A stretch of DNA of 64,000 bases from Massilia sp. Root418 (GTDB taxonomy: Bacteria; Pseudomonadota; Gammaproteobacteria; Burkholderiales; Burkholderiaceae_D), in the NCBI RefSeq assembly GCF_001425265.1, contig NZ_LMEC01000011.1, forward strand, positions 754,412 to 818,411, in the 5' to 3' direction. Positions 1 to 9,490 of this stretch are shown piece after piece. Each line of letters begins with the position of its first letter. Positions within the stretch are counted from its first letter, which is position 1. Position numbers and translations under genes: made by a program. The notes beneath the pieces are model-generated. The model was given only the letters and a program-made list of their open reading frames with translations. It did not search any database and was not told the DNA's origin.

Positions 1-145
<145 letters not shown>

Positions 146-188
146 TAGCACGACGCCAGCCAGGCTTGCCCTGGCTGGCTATCCCCAT

Positions 189-521
189 ATGCGTTTGATT
201 ACCCTTGCACTGGCAGCGCTGCTGCTGCTGATACAGTACCCGCTGTGGCTGGGGAAAGGCGGCTGGCTGCGCGTGGCCGACCTGGAAGACCAGGTGGCCG
301 TCGCCCACAAAAAAAATGACGAGCTGAAAAGCCGCAACGCCAAACTCGATTCCGAAGTGCGCGACCTGAAGGACGGCACCGGCGCCGTCGAAGAGCGGGC
401 CCGTTTCGAGCTGAGCATGATCAAGCAGAACGAAATCTACATCCAGATCCTCGGCAAGGGCCAGACCCAGCCGCCGCCTGCCGGCCCGGCTGCCGCCACC
501 GCCGCAGCCCCTGCGCATTGA
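189..521 (+). CDS. ftsB: Cell division protein FtsB
   Basis: The 110-residue product has the FtsB/DivIC layout: a very short cytoplasmic start, one membrane helix (about residues 3-20), a periplasmic coiled coil rich in Lys/Glu/Asp (about 28-66), then the conserved segment [14 protein letters not shown]. FtsB joins FtsL and FtsQ in the divisome and helps activate septal peptidoglycan synthesis. The tail after residue 95 is Pro/Ala-rich and probably disordered. It sits 43 nt after eno and is probably co-transcribed with it. Confidence 0.93.
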   Translation: MRLITLALAALLLLIQYPLWLGKGGWLRVADLEDQVAVAHKKNDELKSRNAKLDSEVRDLKDGTGAVEERARFELSMIKQNEIYIQILGKGQTQPPPAGPAAATAAAPAH

Positions 522-540
522 ACGGCATGGACTCGTAGCG

Positions 541-622
541 GTAGGGGTTAGCGCGTGGCGCGTAACCCGCCAGCGCCGCCGCGATGCCCGGCGGGTCACG
601 CGCATGCGCTAACCCGTCCTAC
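541..622. repeat. Palindromic GGTTAGCG/TAACCCGCC intergenic repeat, locus A
   Basis: This is one of four intergenic copies in the window of a palindromic element, with half-sites resembling GTAGGGCGGGTTAGCGC and GCGTAACCCGCC. This copy is diverged (GTAGGGGTTAGCGC at 541, CTAACCCGTCCTAC ending at 622) and sits between ftsB and the Fur box. It could fold into stem-loops in RNA and behaves like a REP/BIME-type dispersed repeat. Confidence 0.7.
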
Positions 623-627
623 TTGTA

Positions 628-646
628 AATAAGAATCATTCTTGTT
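628..646. promoter_or_regulatory. Fur box
   Basis: The sequence contains the perfect 13-bp palindrome AAGAATCATTCTT (631-643) within AAATAAGAATCATTCTTGT, a close match to the classical Fur-box core. It lies about 67-85 bp before the TonB receptor start at 713. This predicts iron-responsive repression of the haem receptor and the following gene. It is a sequence match only. Confidence 0.8.
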
Positions 647-712
647 AAGATGCGCCGTTGCCAGCAAAACCGTAAGGGGAGCCAGCTTTAATCTCACCTT
701 ATCTGGAATGTT

Positions 713-2983
713 ATGGCTGCCATCCCTCCGCGCCAGCGGCGCCTTGCCGCGCTGCTGCTGTCCGCTTTCGCCTTGCCCGCCGCGCCGGCGCTGGCGCAAA
801 CCACCGAGCTGAACGAAATCCTCGTCACCGCCAAGCGCGATGACGCACCCGCCAAGGCCGGCACCGCCACCGTCATCGGCAGCGCCGAACTGGCCAGGCG
901 CAACGCCACCGATATGGGCAATATGGCGCGCTACGAGCCGCTCATCAGCGTGCCGGCGGCCGGCATCGGCACCGGCAATATCTGGGACGGCGCGGGCAAC
1001 ACCGGCTTCAACATCCGCGGCATCGAAGGCAACCGCGTCAGCCTGGAGCTGGACGGCATCGCGCTGCCGGACGCCGCGCCCAAGCCGGATGCGACCACCC
1101 TGAACAGCTTCGGCATCGGCCGCGACTACTTCGATCCCGAAACCTTCCGCGAAGTGCGCATCGGCTCCGGCACCACGGCGGCGGGGGCAGGGGCGCCCGG
1201 CCTGGGCGGCAGCGTGTCCTTCGTCACCAAGTCGCCGGAAGACTATCTGAGCGGGACCCGCAACAGCTACGCCGAATACAAGGTCGGCCACACCTCCGGC
1301 GACCGGGCGACCATGCACGCGCTGACCGGCGCCATGGGCTTCGGCGCGCTGAAGGCGCTGGCCGTGCTGGTGCACCGCGACGGCCAGCAGCTGCGCAGCA
1401 AGGGCAATACGGTGTTCAATCCGGACGACTGGTCTTCGGACGCCTTGCTCGGCAAATTCAGCTGGGCGCCGCTGGCCGGCCACAAGCTGGGCGTCACCGT
1501 GGACGCCTACAAGTCGGAGCACGACCGCGAGATCAGGAACAAGCAGCTGTCGCTGTATCCCGAGGGCTCGCAGCAGGCCTCCACCACGCGCCGCACGCGC
1601 GTCAGCCTGGACCACGGCTACGCCGGCGCCGGCAGCGCGCTATTCGATACCGTCGACACCCGCCTCTACGTGCAGGACGCGAAGGTGGAAGACAGCACCC
1701 ATGCGCCCTACGTCACCGGCGGACGTCCCTACACGCGCGACATTGCCACCGGCTTGTTCAACAAGAGCATCGGCATCGCCAGCGACGCGGCCAAGCAGCT
1801 CAACGCCGCCACGCTGCTGCACTACGGCTTCTCCGTGGAAGACCTGGAGACGCGCCGGCCGTGGAAAGAGGACCGCACCGTGGTGGGCTCGAACGTGCAC
1901 CAGCTGACGCAGAAGAACCGCATGGCGGATATGGACACCTTGAAGATCGCCGCCTATGTGCGCGGCGAGATCGTCTTCCCGCTGGCCGGCCGCAACGCCA
2001 CCTTGACGCCGGGTCTGCGCGTGGAGCACCGCGAGCTGAGCCCGAAGAACCTGGAAAACTACTTCATCGCCGTGCCGTCCGCTGCCAGGGAGCTGAAGGA
2101 CGACAGCGACAGCTACGTAGCGCCCAGCCTGGGCCTGTCGGTCGAGCTGGCGCCCAGCTTCAATACCTACGCCAGCTACAAGCGCGGCGCGCGCCTGCCC
2201 ACCGGCGCCGACCGCACCAGCACTTACGACTCCTTCAGCTACACCGGCGCCGGGCAGGGCTACGGCGTGCTGGGCAACGCAAGGCTGGAAAAGGAGACCA
2301 GCAAGGCCTTCGAGCTGGGTGTGAAGGGCGAGCCGCGCCAGGGCGTGCAGTTCAGCGCGTCCATGTTCTATACGGCGTACAAGAACTTCATCGAATACGT
2401 GGCGCAGCCGGCCGACCCGGTCAACTATCCCACCCTCAGCCAGGGCCTGTTCCGGCCCGAGAACGTGGCCCAGGCCGAAATCTGGGGCATGGAGATGAAC
2501 ACGCGCATCGAGCTGGGCCAGTGGTCCGCGCCGTTGAACGGCGCCAGCGTGGCGCTGGCGGCGGGCGGCTCGCGCGGCACGTCCATCAACAGCAAGACCG
2601 GCAAGAAGGCCGACCTGGCCACCGTGCTGCCTTACAAGGGCAGCGCCACCCTGGCCTGGGACGACCCGTCCCAGCGCGGCGGCGTCGCCTTCACCACCGT
2701 GCATGTGCGCGCCAAGCAGGCCGCGCCGGACGTGGTCAGCGGCGCCACCGCAGCGCTGTTCGCCGTGCCCGCATCGGCCGTGATGGACCTGACCGCCTAC
2801 TTCAACGTCGGCAAGCACGCCACCATCACGGCCGGGGCCTACAACCTGGGCGACAAGAAGTACTGGGACTACGCCAGCGCCCGCACGCTGGCCGCCGGCA
2901 CCAGCGCCGCCGCGCTGGCCGATATCGAACGCCAGGTAAAAACCGGGCGCACTTACGCCGTTGCCTTTAAACTGATGTACTGA
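713..2983 (+). CDS. TonB-dependent haem/haemoglobin receptor
   Basis: The protein is 756 residues, with an N-terminal signal peptide (cleavage near residue 29 after PALA) and a TonB-box-like EILVTAKR. The plug domain has NIRGIEGNRVSLELDGI near residues 100-115, a pattern of the haemoglobin/transferrin/lactoferrin receptor family. The barrel contains YKRGARLPT, which aligns with the FRAP motif of haem receptors, and NARLEKETSKAFELGVKG, which aligns with NPNL. The chain ends in Tyr, as outer-membrane barrels usually end in an aromatic residue. Outer-membrane haem or haemoprotein-iron uptake is therefore likely. A Fur box precedes it, and a ChuS/HmuS-like gene follows 14 nt later, so the two look like one operon. 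Confidence 0.88.
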   Translation: MAAIPPRQRRLAALLLSAFALPAAPALAQTTELNEILVTAKRDDAPAKAGTATVIGSAELARRNATDMGNMARYEPLISVPAAGIGTGNIWDGAGNTGFNIRGIEGNRVSLELDGIALPDAAPKPDATTLNSFGIGRDYFDPETFREVRIGSGTTAAGAGAPGLGGSVSFVTKSPEDYLSGTRNSYAEYKVGHTSGDRATMHALTGAMGFGALKALAVLVHRDGQQLRSKGNTVFNPDDWSSDALLGKFSWAPLAGHKLGVTVDAYKSEHDREIRNKQLSLYPEGSQQASTTRRTRVSLDHGYAGAGSALFDTVDTRLYVQDAKVEDSTHAPYVTGGRPYTRDIATGLFNKSIGIASDAAKQLNAATLLHYGFSVEDLETRRPWKEDRTVVGSNVHQLTQKNRMADMDTLKIAAYVRGEIVFPLAGRNATLTPGLRVEHRELSPKNLENYFIAVPSAARELKDDSDSYVAPSLGLSVELAPSFNTYASYKRGARLPTGADRTSTYDSFSYTGAGQGYGVLGNARLEKETSKAFELGVKGEPRQGVQFSASMFYTAYKNFIEYVAQPADPVNYPTLSQGLFRPENVAQAEIWGMEMNTRIELGQWSAPLNGASVALAAGGSRGTSINSKTGKKADLATVLPYKGSATLAWDDPSQRGGVAFTTVHVRAKQAAPDVVSGATAALFAVPASAVMDLTAYFNVGKHATITAGAYNLGDKKYWDYASARTLAAGTSAAALADIERQVKTGRTYAVAFKLMY

Positions 2984-2997
2984 TTCTGGAGACCTTT

Positions 2998-4170
2998 ATG
3001 AAAACTCATCACCGCTACGCATTGGCCCTGGCCAGCGCGCTGATGTTCAGCGCCATGCCAGCCCTGGCTGCCGATGCCGGCCTGGCCCAGCGTTGGGAAA
3101 AGCTGCGCGCCGAGCAGCCCAAGCTGCAAATCCGCGACGCAGCGCGCGCGTTGAATGTGTCCGAAGCCGAGCTGCTGGCCACCGGCATCGGCAGCACCGT
3201 CACGCTGCTGAAGAGCGACGGCAACGCGGCGCGCGACATCATGCGCCGCGCGCTGGACCTGGGCAAGGTATTGGCACTGACCCGCAACGAGAACGGCGTG
3301 CTGGAACGCACCGGCGTTGCCAGCCGCCTGGAACAGGATATGGCAGCCGCAGCGGCGCAGGCCGCGGCGGGCGCGCAGAATGACCCGGAGCGCGAGGCGC
3401 GCATGCGCAATATCGCCGGCGGCTACCTGGGCGGCGAGATCGACCTGCGCTTCAACTTCGCCAACTGGAAGCACGCGTTTGCGGTGGTGCAGCCGGGCCG
3501 CGATGGCCAGCTCTCGCGCAGCCTGCAATTCTTCGACGAAACCGGCACCGCCGCGCACAAGCTGTACCTGAAGAACGAAGCGGCTGTTGGCGTGTTCGAC
3601 AAGCTGGTGGCGGACTTCCGTGCACCGGACCAGCACGCGGCGCTGAAAGTGGTGCCGGCGGCGCCGAAGCAGGCCGAGAAGCCGGATGCGGCCATCGATG
3701 TGAAGGAGTTCCAGCTGGCCTGGAAAGAGATGACGGACGTGCACCAGTTCAACCGCCTGCTGGGCGAGTTCGGCATCTCGCGCGAGCAGGCCATGCGCCT
3801 GGCGCCCGAGGGCGCGGTGCAGCGCGTGCCGCCGAAGGCGGTGCGCAATCTGCTGGACGAGGCGGCCAGGCAGAAACTGCCCATCATGGCCTTCCTGGGC
3901 AACGGTTCGGTGACGCAGATTTTCAGCGGTGTGATCGAGAAGACCGCCGCCAGCGGCGACTGGTACAACGTGCTGGACCCGGACTTCAACCTGCACCTGC
4001 GCGAGAGCGCGTTCGGCAGCGGCTACGTGGTGCAGCGCGCGGGGGTGACGTCGGTGGAGTTCTTTGACAAGAACGGCGAACTGGTGGTGACCTTCTTCGG
4101 CGTGCGCGAGCGCGCCAAGCCGCAGCCGCAGGCTTGGGTGGAGTTGACGCGCAATCTGCCCAGGGCTTGA
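2998..4170 (+). CDS. ChuS/HmuS-family haem protein with a signal peptide
   Basis: This 390-residue protein resembles the haem-degrading/haem-carrier family ChuS/HemS/HmuS along its length (family about 340-350). It has the tandem-domain pattern and the second-half motif WKEMTDVHQF, where His249 corresponds to the haem-ligand His of ChuS. Unusually, residues 1-24 form a clear signal peptide ending AMPALA, and an Ala-rich insert lies near 115-128. The usual family members are cytoplasmic, so export to the periplasm would suggest a haem-binding or relay role rather than degradation. It follows the TonB receptor with a GGAG-type ribosome site at 2987-2990. Confidence 0.85.
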   Translation: MKTHHRYALALASALMFSAMPALAADAGLAQRWEKLRAEQPKLQIRDAARALNVSEAELLATGIGSTVTLLKSDGNAARDIMRRALDLGKVLALTRNENGVLERTGVASRLEQDMAAAAAQAAAGAQNDPEREARMRNIAGGYLGGEIDLRFNFANWKHAFAVVQPGRDGQLSRSLQFFDETGTAAHKLYLKNEAAVGVFDKLVADFRAPDQHAALKVVPAAPKQAEKPDAAIDVKEFQLAWKEMTDVHQFNRLLGEFGISREQAMRLAPEGAVQRVPPKAVRNLLDEAARQKLPIMAFLGNGSVTQIFSGVIEKTAASGDWYNVLDPDFNLHLRESAFGSGYVVQRAGVTSVEFFDKNGELVVTFFGVRERAKPQPQAWVELTRNLPRA

Positions 4171-4185
4171 GCCTGCGGCGGCTCC

Positions 4186-4266
4186 GGCGGGTTACGCTTC
4201 GCTAACCCGCCCTACGTCGGCGCCACGGTTGCACGTAGGGCGGGTTAGGCGCAGCCGTAACCCGCC
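4186..4266. repeat. Palindromic GGCGGGTTA repeat pair, locus B
   Basis: Two inverted copies occur head to head: GGCGGGTTACGCTTCGCTAACCCGCC followed, after a short spacer, by GTAGGGCGGGTTAGGCGCAGCCGTAACCCGCC (segments described piecewise). Each copy is itself a stem-loop. The pair lies between two convergent genes and could also act as a bidirectional terminator. Confidence 0.85.
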
Positions 4267-4271
4267 AAAGC

Positions 4272-5474
4272 TCAGCCATCCACCGCAACGCGGCCCAGCG
4301 CCGGATCGTCGGTAAAGAACCCATCCAGCCCCAGTTTCAGATAGCGCCTGATCTCTGCCACCGACCCGGCCGGATTGCGCGCGTGCTCGCCTGCGCTGTC
4401 GCGGAAATCGGCGGCCAGGAAGCGGTTCTCCGGACGGAAGGTCCAGGTCTCCACGCGCAGGCCGGCCGCGTGGCCATCGGCTGCCAGCGACGTCGGCTCG
4501 GCCAAAAAACCGTCCTGCTTCAGCGGTATCAGCATGCGCGTCGGCGGCGCCACCACGTCGGCGTAGGCGGCAATCGCCTTTAACCCAGCCGGCGAGCACA
4601 TCTGCCCATAGGTCAGGCTGCCGCCGGCCGCCGCCACGTCCGCCGGGCGCTGCGCGGGGGCGCCCACCAGTTGCATCAGGCGCACGTTGGCGCGCCTGCC
4701 CAGCCGGTCGCGCACGTATTTGAGATTGGCCACTTCGAAGGACTGGATTTCCACCGGATGCCGGCGCGTGTAGTCGTGCGCGGCCAGGGTGGAGATGAAG
4801 CGGTCCTCCAGCGCCAGGCCAACTCCGGCAAAGTAGGCCGAGCTTTTCAGCTCGGGCACCAGGCCGATCACGCGCCCGGCGGCGGCCGACTGCGCCGCCA
4901 CGAAGTCGATGATTTCCTCGAACGTCACCACCTGGAACATGCCGTTGAACTGCGCGCTGCCGGGGCGCGATTCGGGAATGCGTTCGACCGCGCGCAGCGT
5001 CTTGATTTCGGCCAGTGTGAAGTCGTCCACGAACCAGCCTTCGTGGGTCTGGCCGTCGATGGTCTTGCGCGTGCGCCGGCTGGCGAATTCCGGCCGTTTG
5101 GCCACGTCCGTGGTTTCGTTCAGGAAGGCCTCGTGGCGTGCCACCAGCACGCCGTCCCTGGTGCAGACCAGATCCGGCTCCACGTAGTCCGCGCCGTCGG
5201 CGATGGCTTTGGCGTAGGCCGCCAGCGTATGCTCAGGCCTCAGCGCACTGGCGCCGCGATGGGCAAACACCAGCGGCCTGGCGCCGCCAGCCGGTGCCGG
5301 GCCGGCTGCCGGCGAGCCGGTGCTGCCGGCCAGCGTGGCCGCCGCGCCTATGCCGCCGGCGGGTGAGGCAGCGAAGGCAGGCGGCACCAGCAGCGCGCTG
5401 CCGCCGGCGGCGGCCACGCTGCCGATAAAGCCGCGCCGAGAGAGCAGGCGGCGTGCGTTGAGGATGCTGTTCAT
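4272..5474 (-). CDS. glpQ: Glycerophosphodiester phosphodiesterase, exported (GlpQ-like)
   Basis: The product (400 aa) has a Tat-type leader (SRRGFIGSVAAAGG) and a GDPD TIM-barrel: HRGASALRPEHTLAAY with the first catalytic His, then the metal-binding VEPDLVCTRDG and ARHEAFLNETTDV. GlpQ enzymes hydrolyse periplasmic glycerophosphodiesters to glycerol-3-phosphate and alcohol. The start at 5474 overlaps the stop of the TonB receptor by one base (TGATG), so translation is coupled. A much longer open frame reaches back to 5795, but it lies inside the receptor and is not used. Confidence 0.9.
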   Translation of the reverse strand: MNSILNARRLLSRRGFIGSVAAAGGSALLVPPAFAASPAGGIGAAATLAGSTGSPAAGPAPAGGARPLVFAHRGASALRPEHTLAAYAKAIADGADYVEPDLVCTRDGVLVARHEAFLNETTDVAKRPEFASRRTRKTIDGQTHEGWFVDDFTLAEIKTLRAVERIPESRPGSAQFNGMFQVVTFEEIIDFVAAQSAAAGRVIGLVPELKSSAYFAGVGLALEDRFISTLAAHDYTRRHPVEIQSFEVANLKYVRDRLGRRANVRLMQLVGAPAQRPADVAAAGGSLTYGQMCSPAGLKAIAAYADVVAPPTRMLIPLKQDGFLAEPTSLAADGHAAGLRVETWTFRPENRFLAADFRDSAGEHARNPAGSVAEIRRYLKLGLDGFFTDDPALGRVAVDG

Positions 5475-7837
5475 CAGAAGTCCGCCATCACGGTGAGGAA
5501 GGCCTGGCGCGGTGCGATCGGGAAGGTATTGTACGTCTTGTCGGCCGCGCCCACGACCACGTTCAGGCTGCCCATGCGGTCGGCCAGGTTGCTCACGTTG
5601 ACGCGGTAGCGCGCGTTCTTCACCACGCCGCCGTTCAGGAAGGGCAGCTGGCCGGACACGCCCAGGCCCAGCAGGAAGTAGCTCGGCACCGCCAGGTCGT
5701 TGGTGTAGGTGGCGTAGCGTTTGCCCACGTAGTCGCCGCTCAGCTGGAACTCCGTGTCGGCCACGGTCATGGTGGCGACGAACTTGTTCATCCATTGCGG
5801 ATTGCCCGGCACCGTCTTGCCGGCGGTTGGCACCACGGTGGCGCCGTTGCTGTAATTGTCCTCGTACTTGGCGCGGTTATAGGACAGCGCGTTGTACAGC
5901 GAGAAGCCGCGCCCGAAGTGGAAGGTGCCCGACAAATCGATGCCGTCGATCTTCACGCTGCCGACGTTGGCCAGCACCGGGTTGCCGCCGATGATGGCGG
6001 AGATCACCGGGGTAGGGCTGATCTGCAGCAGGCGGTCCTTGAAGTCCACGTGGTAGATGTTGACCTGGCCGTCGAAGGCTTTCAGCATGCCCCAGTCCAG
6101 CTGGTGGTTGCTGCGCAGGCCCGCTTCATACGTGACCGAGGTTTCCGGCTTGGCGGTGGACTTGAACAGGTCGAACGCCTGCTGGCTGGCCAGCGACCAT
6201 GGCGAGGCGCCGCCGCCGCCGTAGGTGACGAACTGGCGCATGTTCTTCTGCACGTTGAAGAACAGCTGGTCCTGTGCCGTCACGTCCCAGCGGCCGCCGA
6301 TCTGCGGCAGGAACCATTTTTTGGTTTCGATCCGGCCCACCGGCAGCGCGGTGGAGCCGCCGGCAATGGCGCCTTTGCGCGGCTGCACGGGGAACTGGCC
6401 GTCCGCGTCCTGCAGGCTGGACTTGAAGCCGGCCTGCAGCACCAGGTCGGGCTGCACGCGCCATTCGTCCTGCAGGTGCAGCTGGATCACCTTGTTGTCG
6501 ATGGTGCTGCCGTACTGCGTGATCAGCGGATTGGATGGGCGGTCGTACGGCGAGCTGGGATTGTTCACGTCCAGCGCGTACCAGCGGCGATAGGCCGAGG
6601 ACTGGTTATGTTCGAACCATACGCCGCCTTGCACGGTGTGGCCGCCGAATTCGCTGCGCAGGGTGGACAGCGCGCCGCTGCGCTTGATGTCGTACTCGGT
6701 GGTGCGGGTGGCGTAGCCGGATCCGCCGAACACCTGCTTCAGGTTCTGGTTCGGGTAGTACACCGCGAACAGCGCCGGCAGGCCGGCCACGCCGATCGGA
6801 CCGGCCACCACGCCCACGCCGTCGTCGTCGTGATGGTAGACCTGGTTGCTCCAGGTGGTGGACTCGCCCAGGCGCCAGTCGAACTTGGCGTAGCCCAGGT
6901 AGTCCTTGCGCTGTGCATCGCTGTAGTAGTTGCGGTAGTTGTTGCCGTCGGCCGCAGGCGTGGCGCCGGTGGGCGACAGGTAGCCCAGCGCATAGGCGAA
7001 GTCGGGATAGGTGAAGGGGCGGGTGTAGGGGGCGCTGGTCTCCCCGGCCACGTGCACGGTGCTGTCCTCGTTCGGCTCGGTCTTGTCCGAGTAGGCGAAG
7101 TACAGTGTCAGCTTGCCGGCCTCGCCCTGGTTGACAAACTTGGCGTTGACCTGGTCGCCGCCCTGTTTGCCGTTGAAGTCCCAGGCGCGCTGTTTCTGGT
7201 GCACCGCCGAGATATACGCGCTATTGCCGCCGCCGAAATTGCCGGTGTCGAAGCGCGCATAGGTGCGCGAAGTGCGGTAGCTGCCCACGGTCTGCTGCAC
7301 GGTGGCGCCGCGCGCGGCCAGCGGGTCGCTGGAGAAGGTTTCGATGGTGCCGCCCAGGTTGCTGGTCGAGGCGGTGGCCAGGTCGCCCGCGCCGGACGAC
7401 AGGATGACGCTGCGCACGTTCTCGCTGATGACTGCGCGCTGCGGCGACAGGCCGTTGTAGTTGCCGTACTGCTGGTCGCCCAGCGGCACGCCGTCCATGG
7501 TGTAGCCCAGCTGCTGGCCGCTGAAACCGTGCACGAACAGCGACAGGTTCTGTTCATTGTTGCCCCATGGGTCGGCGGTCTGGAAGCTCACGCCAGGCAG
7601 CGCCTGCAGCGCCTTGAGCGGATTGATGCCGGGCAGGATCTTCTGCATGTCGGCCTTCGTCATCGCTACCGAGGAGCGGGTTTTGCGCGAGGCCACTTCC
7701 ACCGTGGCCACCGGGCCGGCCGCGGCTGCGGCCATTTCGCTGCCGCTGTCGGCCGCTGCCGGCGCTTCCGGTTCGGCGGCGAAAGCCTGGAGGGAGAATG
7801 CCATGCAGATGGCGGAAGCGAGGAGAGTCTTGTTCAT
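5474..7837 (-). CDS. TonB-dependent receptor paired with GlpQ
   Basis: The protein has 787 residues, with a signal peptide (MNKTLLASAICMAFSLQAFA), a plug domain beginning near residue 45 and a long beta-barrel ending in VMADF, a typical outer-membrane terminal Phe. The start at 7837 was chosen over the upstream frame because the signal peptide begins there. It is coupled to the GlpQ-like gene and preceded by three 11-bp-spaced TGACG repeats resembling a Pho box. Its substrate may therefore be a phosphorus-containing compound such as a phosphodiester. The substrate is inferred from context, not from receptor sequence. Confidence 0.85.
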   Translation of the reverse strand: MNKTLLASAICMAFSLQAFAAEPEAPAAADSGSEMAAAAAGPVATVEVASRKTRSSVAMTKADMQKILPGINPLKALQALPGVSFQTADPWGNNEQNLSLFVHGFSGQQLGYTMDGVPLGDQQYGNYNGLSPQRAVISENVRSVILSSGAGDLATASTSNLGGTIETFSSDPLAARGATVQQTVGSYRTSRTYARFDTGNFGGGNSAYISAVHQKQRAWDFNGKQGGDQVNAKFVNQGEAGKLTLYFAYSDKTEPNEDSTVHVAGETSAPYTRPFTYPDFAYALGYLSPTGATPAADGNNYRNYYSDAQRKDYLGYAKFDWRLGESTTWSNQVYHHDDDGVGVVAGPIGVAGLPALFAVYYPNQNLKQVFGGSGYATRTTEYDIKRSGALSTLRSEFGGHTVQGGVWFEHNQSSAYRRWYALDVNNPSSPYDRPSNPLITQYGSTIDNKVIQLHLQDEWRVQPDLVLQAGFKSSLQDADGQFPVQPRKGAIAGGSTALPVGRIETKKWFLPQIGGRWDVTAQDQLFFNVQKNMRQFVTYGGGGASPWSLASQQAFDLFKSTAKPETSVTYEAGLRSNHQLDWGMLKAFDGQVNIYHVDFKDRLLQISPTPVISAIIGGNPVLANVGSVKIDGIDLSGTFHFGRGFSLYNALSYNRAKYEDNYSNGATVVPTAGKTVPGNPQWMNKFVATMTVADTEFQLSGDYVGKRYATYTNDLAVPSYFLLGLGVSGQLPFLNGGVVKNARYRVNVSNLADRMGSLNVVVGAADKTYNTFPIAPRQAFLTVMADF

Positions 7838-7900
7838 CGTGAGCCTGTGGTCGGAAACATTGAGAGAAATGCAAACGACGCGCAGCGTAACCAGCCGGTG

Positions 7901-7927
7901 TGACGGCGGCATGACGGTACGATGACG
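7901..7927 (-). promoter_or_regulatory. Pho-box-like triple direct repeat
   Basis: TGACG occurs at 7901, 7912 and 7923 on the plus strand, exactly 11 bp apart; a weaker fourth copy may lie at 7934. Read on the minus strand this is CGTCAY three times with 11-bp spacing, the architecture of PhoB boxes (CTGTCAT plus a 4-bp spacer, repeated). It is about 64-90 bp upstream of the TonB receptor start at 7837. A phosphate-starvation response would fit the GlpQ partner. Confidence 0.55.
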
Positions 7928-7996
7928 AATTGATGAAACGGCGGGAGGGGAAGGGGAGGGAGGGCGTCCCGCGCAGAACGGGACGCCTGGTGATGC

Positions 7997-8962
7997 TTAG
8001 TGCTTGGCTTCGCTGGCGTGCATCAGCACTTCGGCGGGAGCGCTGGTGGCGAACAGCTGGGCGCAGTCCACCTTGTCGTACTCGTAGTGCTGGCCGCAGA
8101 AATCGCAGTTGATGGCGACGGTGCCCTGCTCATCGAGCACGCCTTCCACTTCTTCCTGGCCCAGCATCTTGAGCATATTGCCGACCTTCTCGCGGGTGCA
8201 GCTGCAGTGGAAGGACGGATGCACCGGATCGAACACGCGGATGGTCTCTTCCCAGAACAGGCGCTGCATCAGCACGTCGATGGTGGTGCTGAGGATTTCC
8301 TCCTGCTTCAGCGTGGAACCCAGGATCACCGCGCGGTTCCAGGTCTCCAGCGCCTCTTCCTGCGACAGCTGCGCCGTTTCAGCCTTGCCGCCGTGGTGCG
8401 GCAGCTTTTGCAGCAGCAGGCCGCGCGCCACGTTGTCGTCGGCCGCCAGCCACAGCTTGGTGTCCAGCTGTTCCGAGCGCTGCATGTAGTTTTCGATGAC
8501 GGTGGCCACGTCGTCGCCGTCCAGCGGCACGATGCCCTGGTAAGGCTGCTGGCCCGGCACCTTGTCGGCCGGATCGAGCGTGATGATGAAGCGGCCCTTG
8601 CCGTGCGCGTTCAGCAGCTGCATCACGCCGGCGTCGTCGTCGATGGCCGCGTCCGGGGTCAGCTTGGCCGTGGCGCGCAGGCGCAGGTCGGCGTCGCACT
8701 CCACCACCAGCAGGCGCACCGGCCCGTCGCCGTGGATCTGCATGATGATCGAGCCGTTGAACTTCAGGTTGGCCGACAGCAGGGCGGCTGCCGCCACCAT
8801 CTCGCCCAGCAGGCGCTTCACGGGCACCGGATAGTCGTGGCGCGCCTGCACTTCGCGCCAGGTGGCCGAGATGTCGACCAGCTCGCCGCGCACCGAGGCG
8901 TTGTCGAAGATGAATTTCTGCAGGGTGTCCTGGCCGGCGGCCAGTTCTGGGGTGATGCTCAT
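7997..8962 (-). CDS. hslO: Hsp33 redox-regulated chaperone
   Basis: At 321 aa, it carries the hallmark C-terminal zinc site CSC (Cys253, Cys255) followed 30 residues later by CDFC (Cys286, Cys289). Hsp33 is a holdase activated in the cytoplasm when these cysteines are oxidised and zinc is released. The N-terminal part FIFDNASVRGELVDISATWREV is typical of the family. Three bases separate its start at 8962 from the stop of the carbonic-anhydrase-like gene upstream, so they share a transcript. Confidence 0.95.
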   Translation of the reverse strand: MSITPELAAGQDTLQKFIFDNASVRGELVDISATWREVQARHDYPVPVKRLLGEMVAAAALLSANLKFNGSIIMQIHGDGPVRLLVVECDADLRLRATAKLTPDAAIDDDAGVMQLLNAHGKGRFIITLDPADKVPGQQPYQGIVPLDGDDVATVIENYMQRSEQLDTKLWLAADDNVARGLLLQKLPHHGGKAETAQLSQEEALETWNRAVILGSTLKQEEILSTTIDVLMQRLFWEETIRVFDPVHPSFHCSCTREKVGNMLKMLGQEEVEGVLDEQGTVAINCDFCGQHYEYDKVDCAQLFATSAPAEVLMHASEAKH

Positions 8963-8965
8963 TGT

Positions 8966-9490
8966 TTATCCTATTTTCTTGAGTTGCGTCTTGAACAGCC
9001 GGCCGCGCTGCACGTAGCCGTCGGCAGCGCCGCGCAGCTTGGCCACGTCCTGTTCCGTCAGCGTGCGCACCGCCTTGGCGGGCGAGCCGATGATGAGCTG
9101 GTTGTCCGGGAATTCCTTGCCTTCGGTGACCAGGGCGCCGGCCCCCACCAGGCAGCCCTTGCCGATCCTGGCGCCGTTCAGGATTACAGCCTGGATGCCC
9201 ACCAGCGAGCCGTCGCCGATGGTGCAGCCGTGCAGCATGGCCTGGTGGCCCACGGTCACGTTCTTGCCCAGGGTCATGGGGAAGCCCATGTCTGTATGCA
9301 GCACGCTGTTTTCCTGGACATTGCTGTTCTCGCCGATGGTGATGCGCTCGTTGTCGCCGCGGATCGTGGTGCCGTACCACACCGTAGCGTTGGCGTGCAG
9401 GGTTACTTTACCGATCACGTTGGCCGTGTCGGCAACAAAGGCGGAAGCATCAATCTCGGGCGCGTCGTCGCCCAGCTGGTAGATGGTCAT
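8966..9490 (-). CDS. Gamma-carbonic-anhydrase-family protein (YrdA/CaiE-like)
   Basis: The 174-residue product is a left-handed parallel beta-helix with hexapeptide repeats (for example [16 protein letters not shown] and [13 protein letters not shown]). The zinc-ligand histidines His65, His82 and His87 are all present. Members bind metal and are often called carbonic anhydrases, but many small YrdA-type homologues have little proven activity. It leads a two-gene operon with hslO. Confidence 0.9.
   Translation of the reverse strand: MTIYQLGDDAPEIDASAFVADTANVIGKVTLHANATVWYGTTIRGDNERITIGENSNVQENSVLHTDMGFPMTLGKNVTVGHQAMLHGCTIGDGSLVGIQAVILNGARIGKGCLVGAGALVTEGKEFPDNQLIIGSPAKAVRTLTEQDVAKLRGAADGYVQRGRLFKTQLKKIG

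Noticed and set aside
5795..7903. 702-residue open frame opposite the TonB receptor
   Set aside because: Antisense of a confirmed receptor gene, with composition typical of third-base GC bias.
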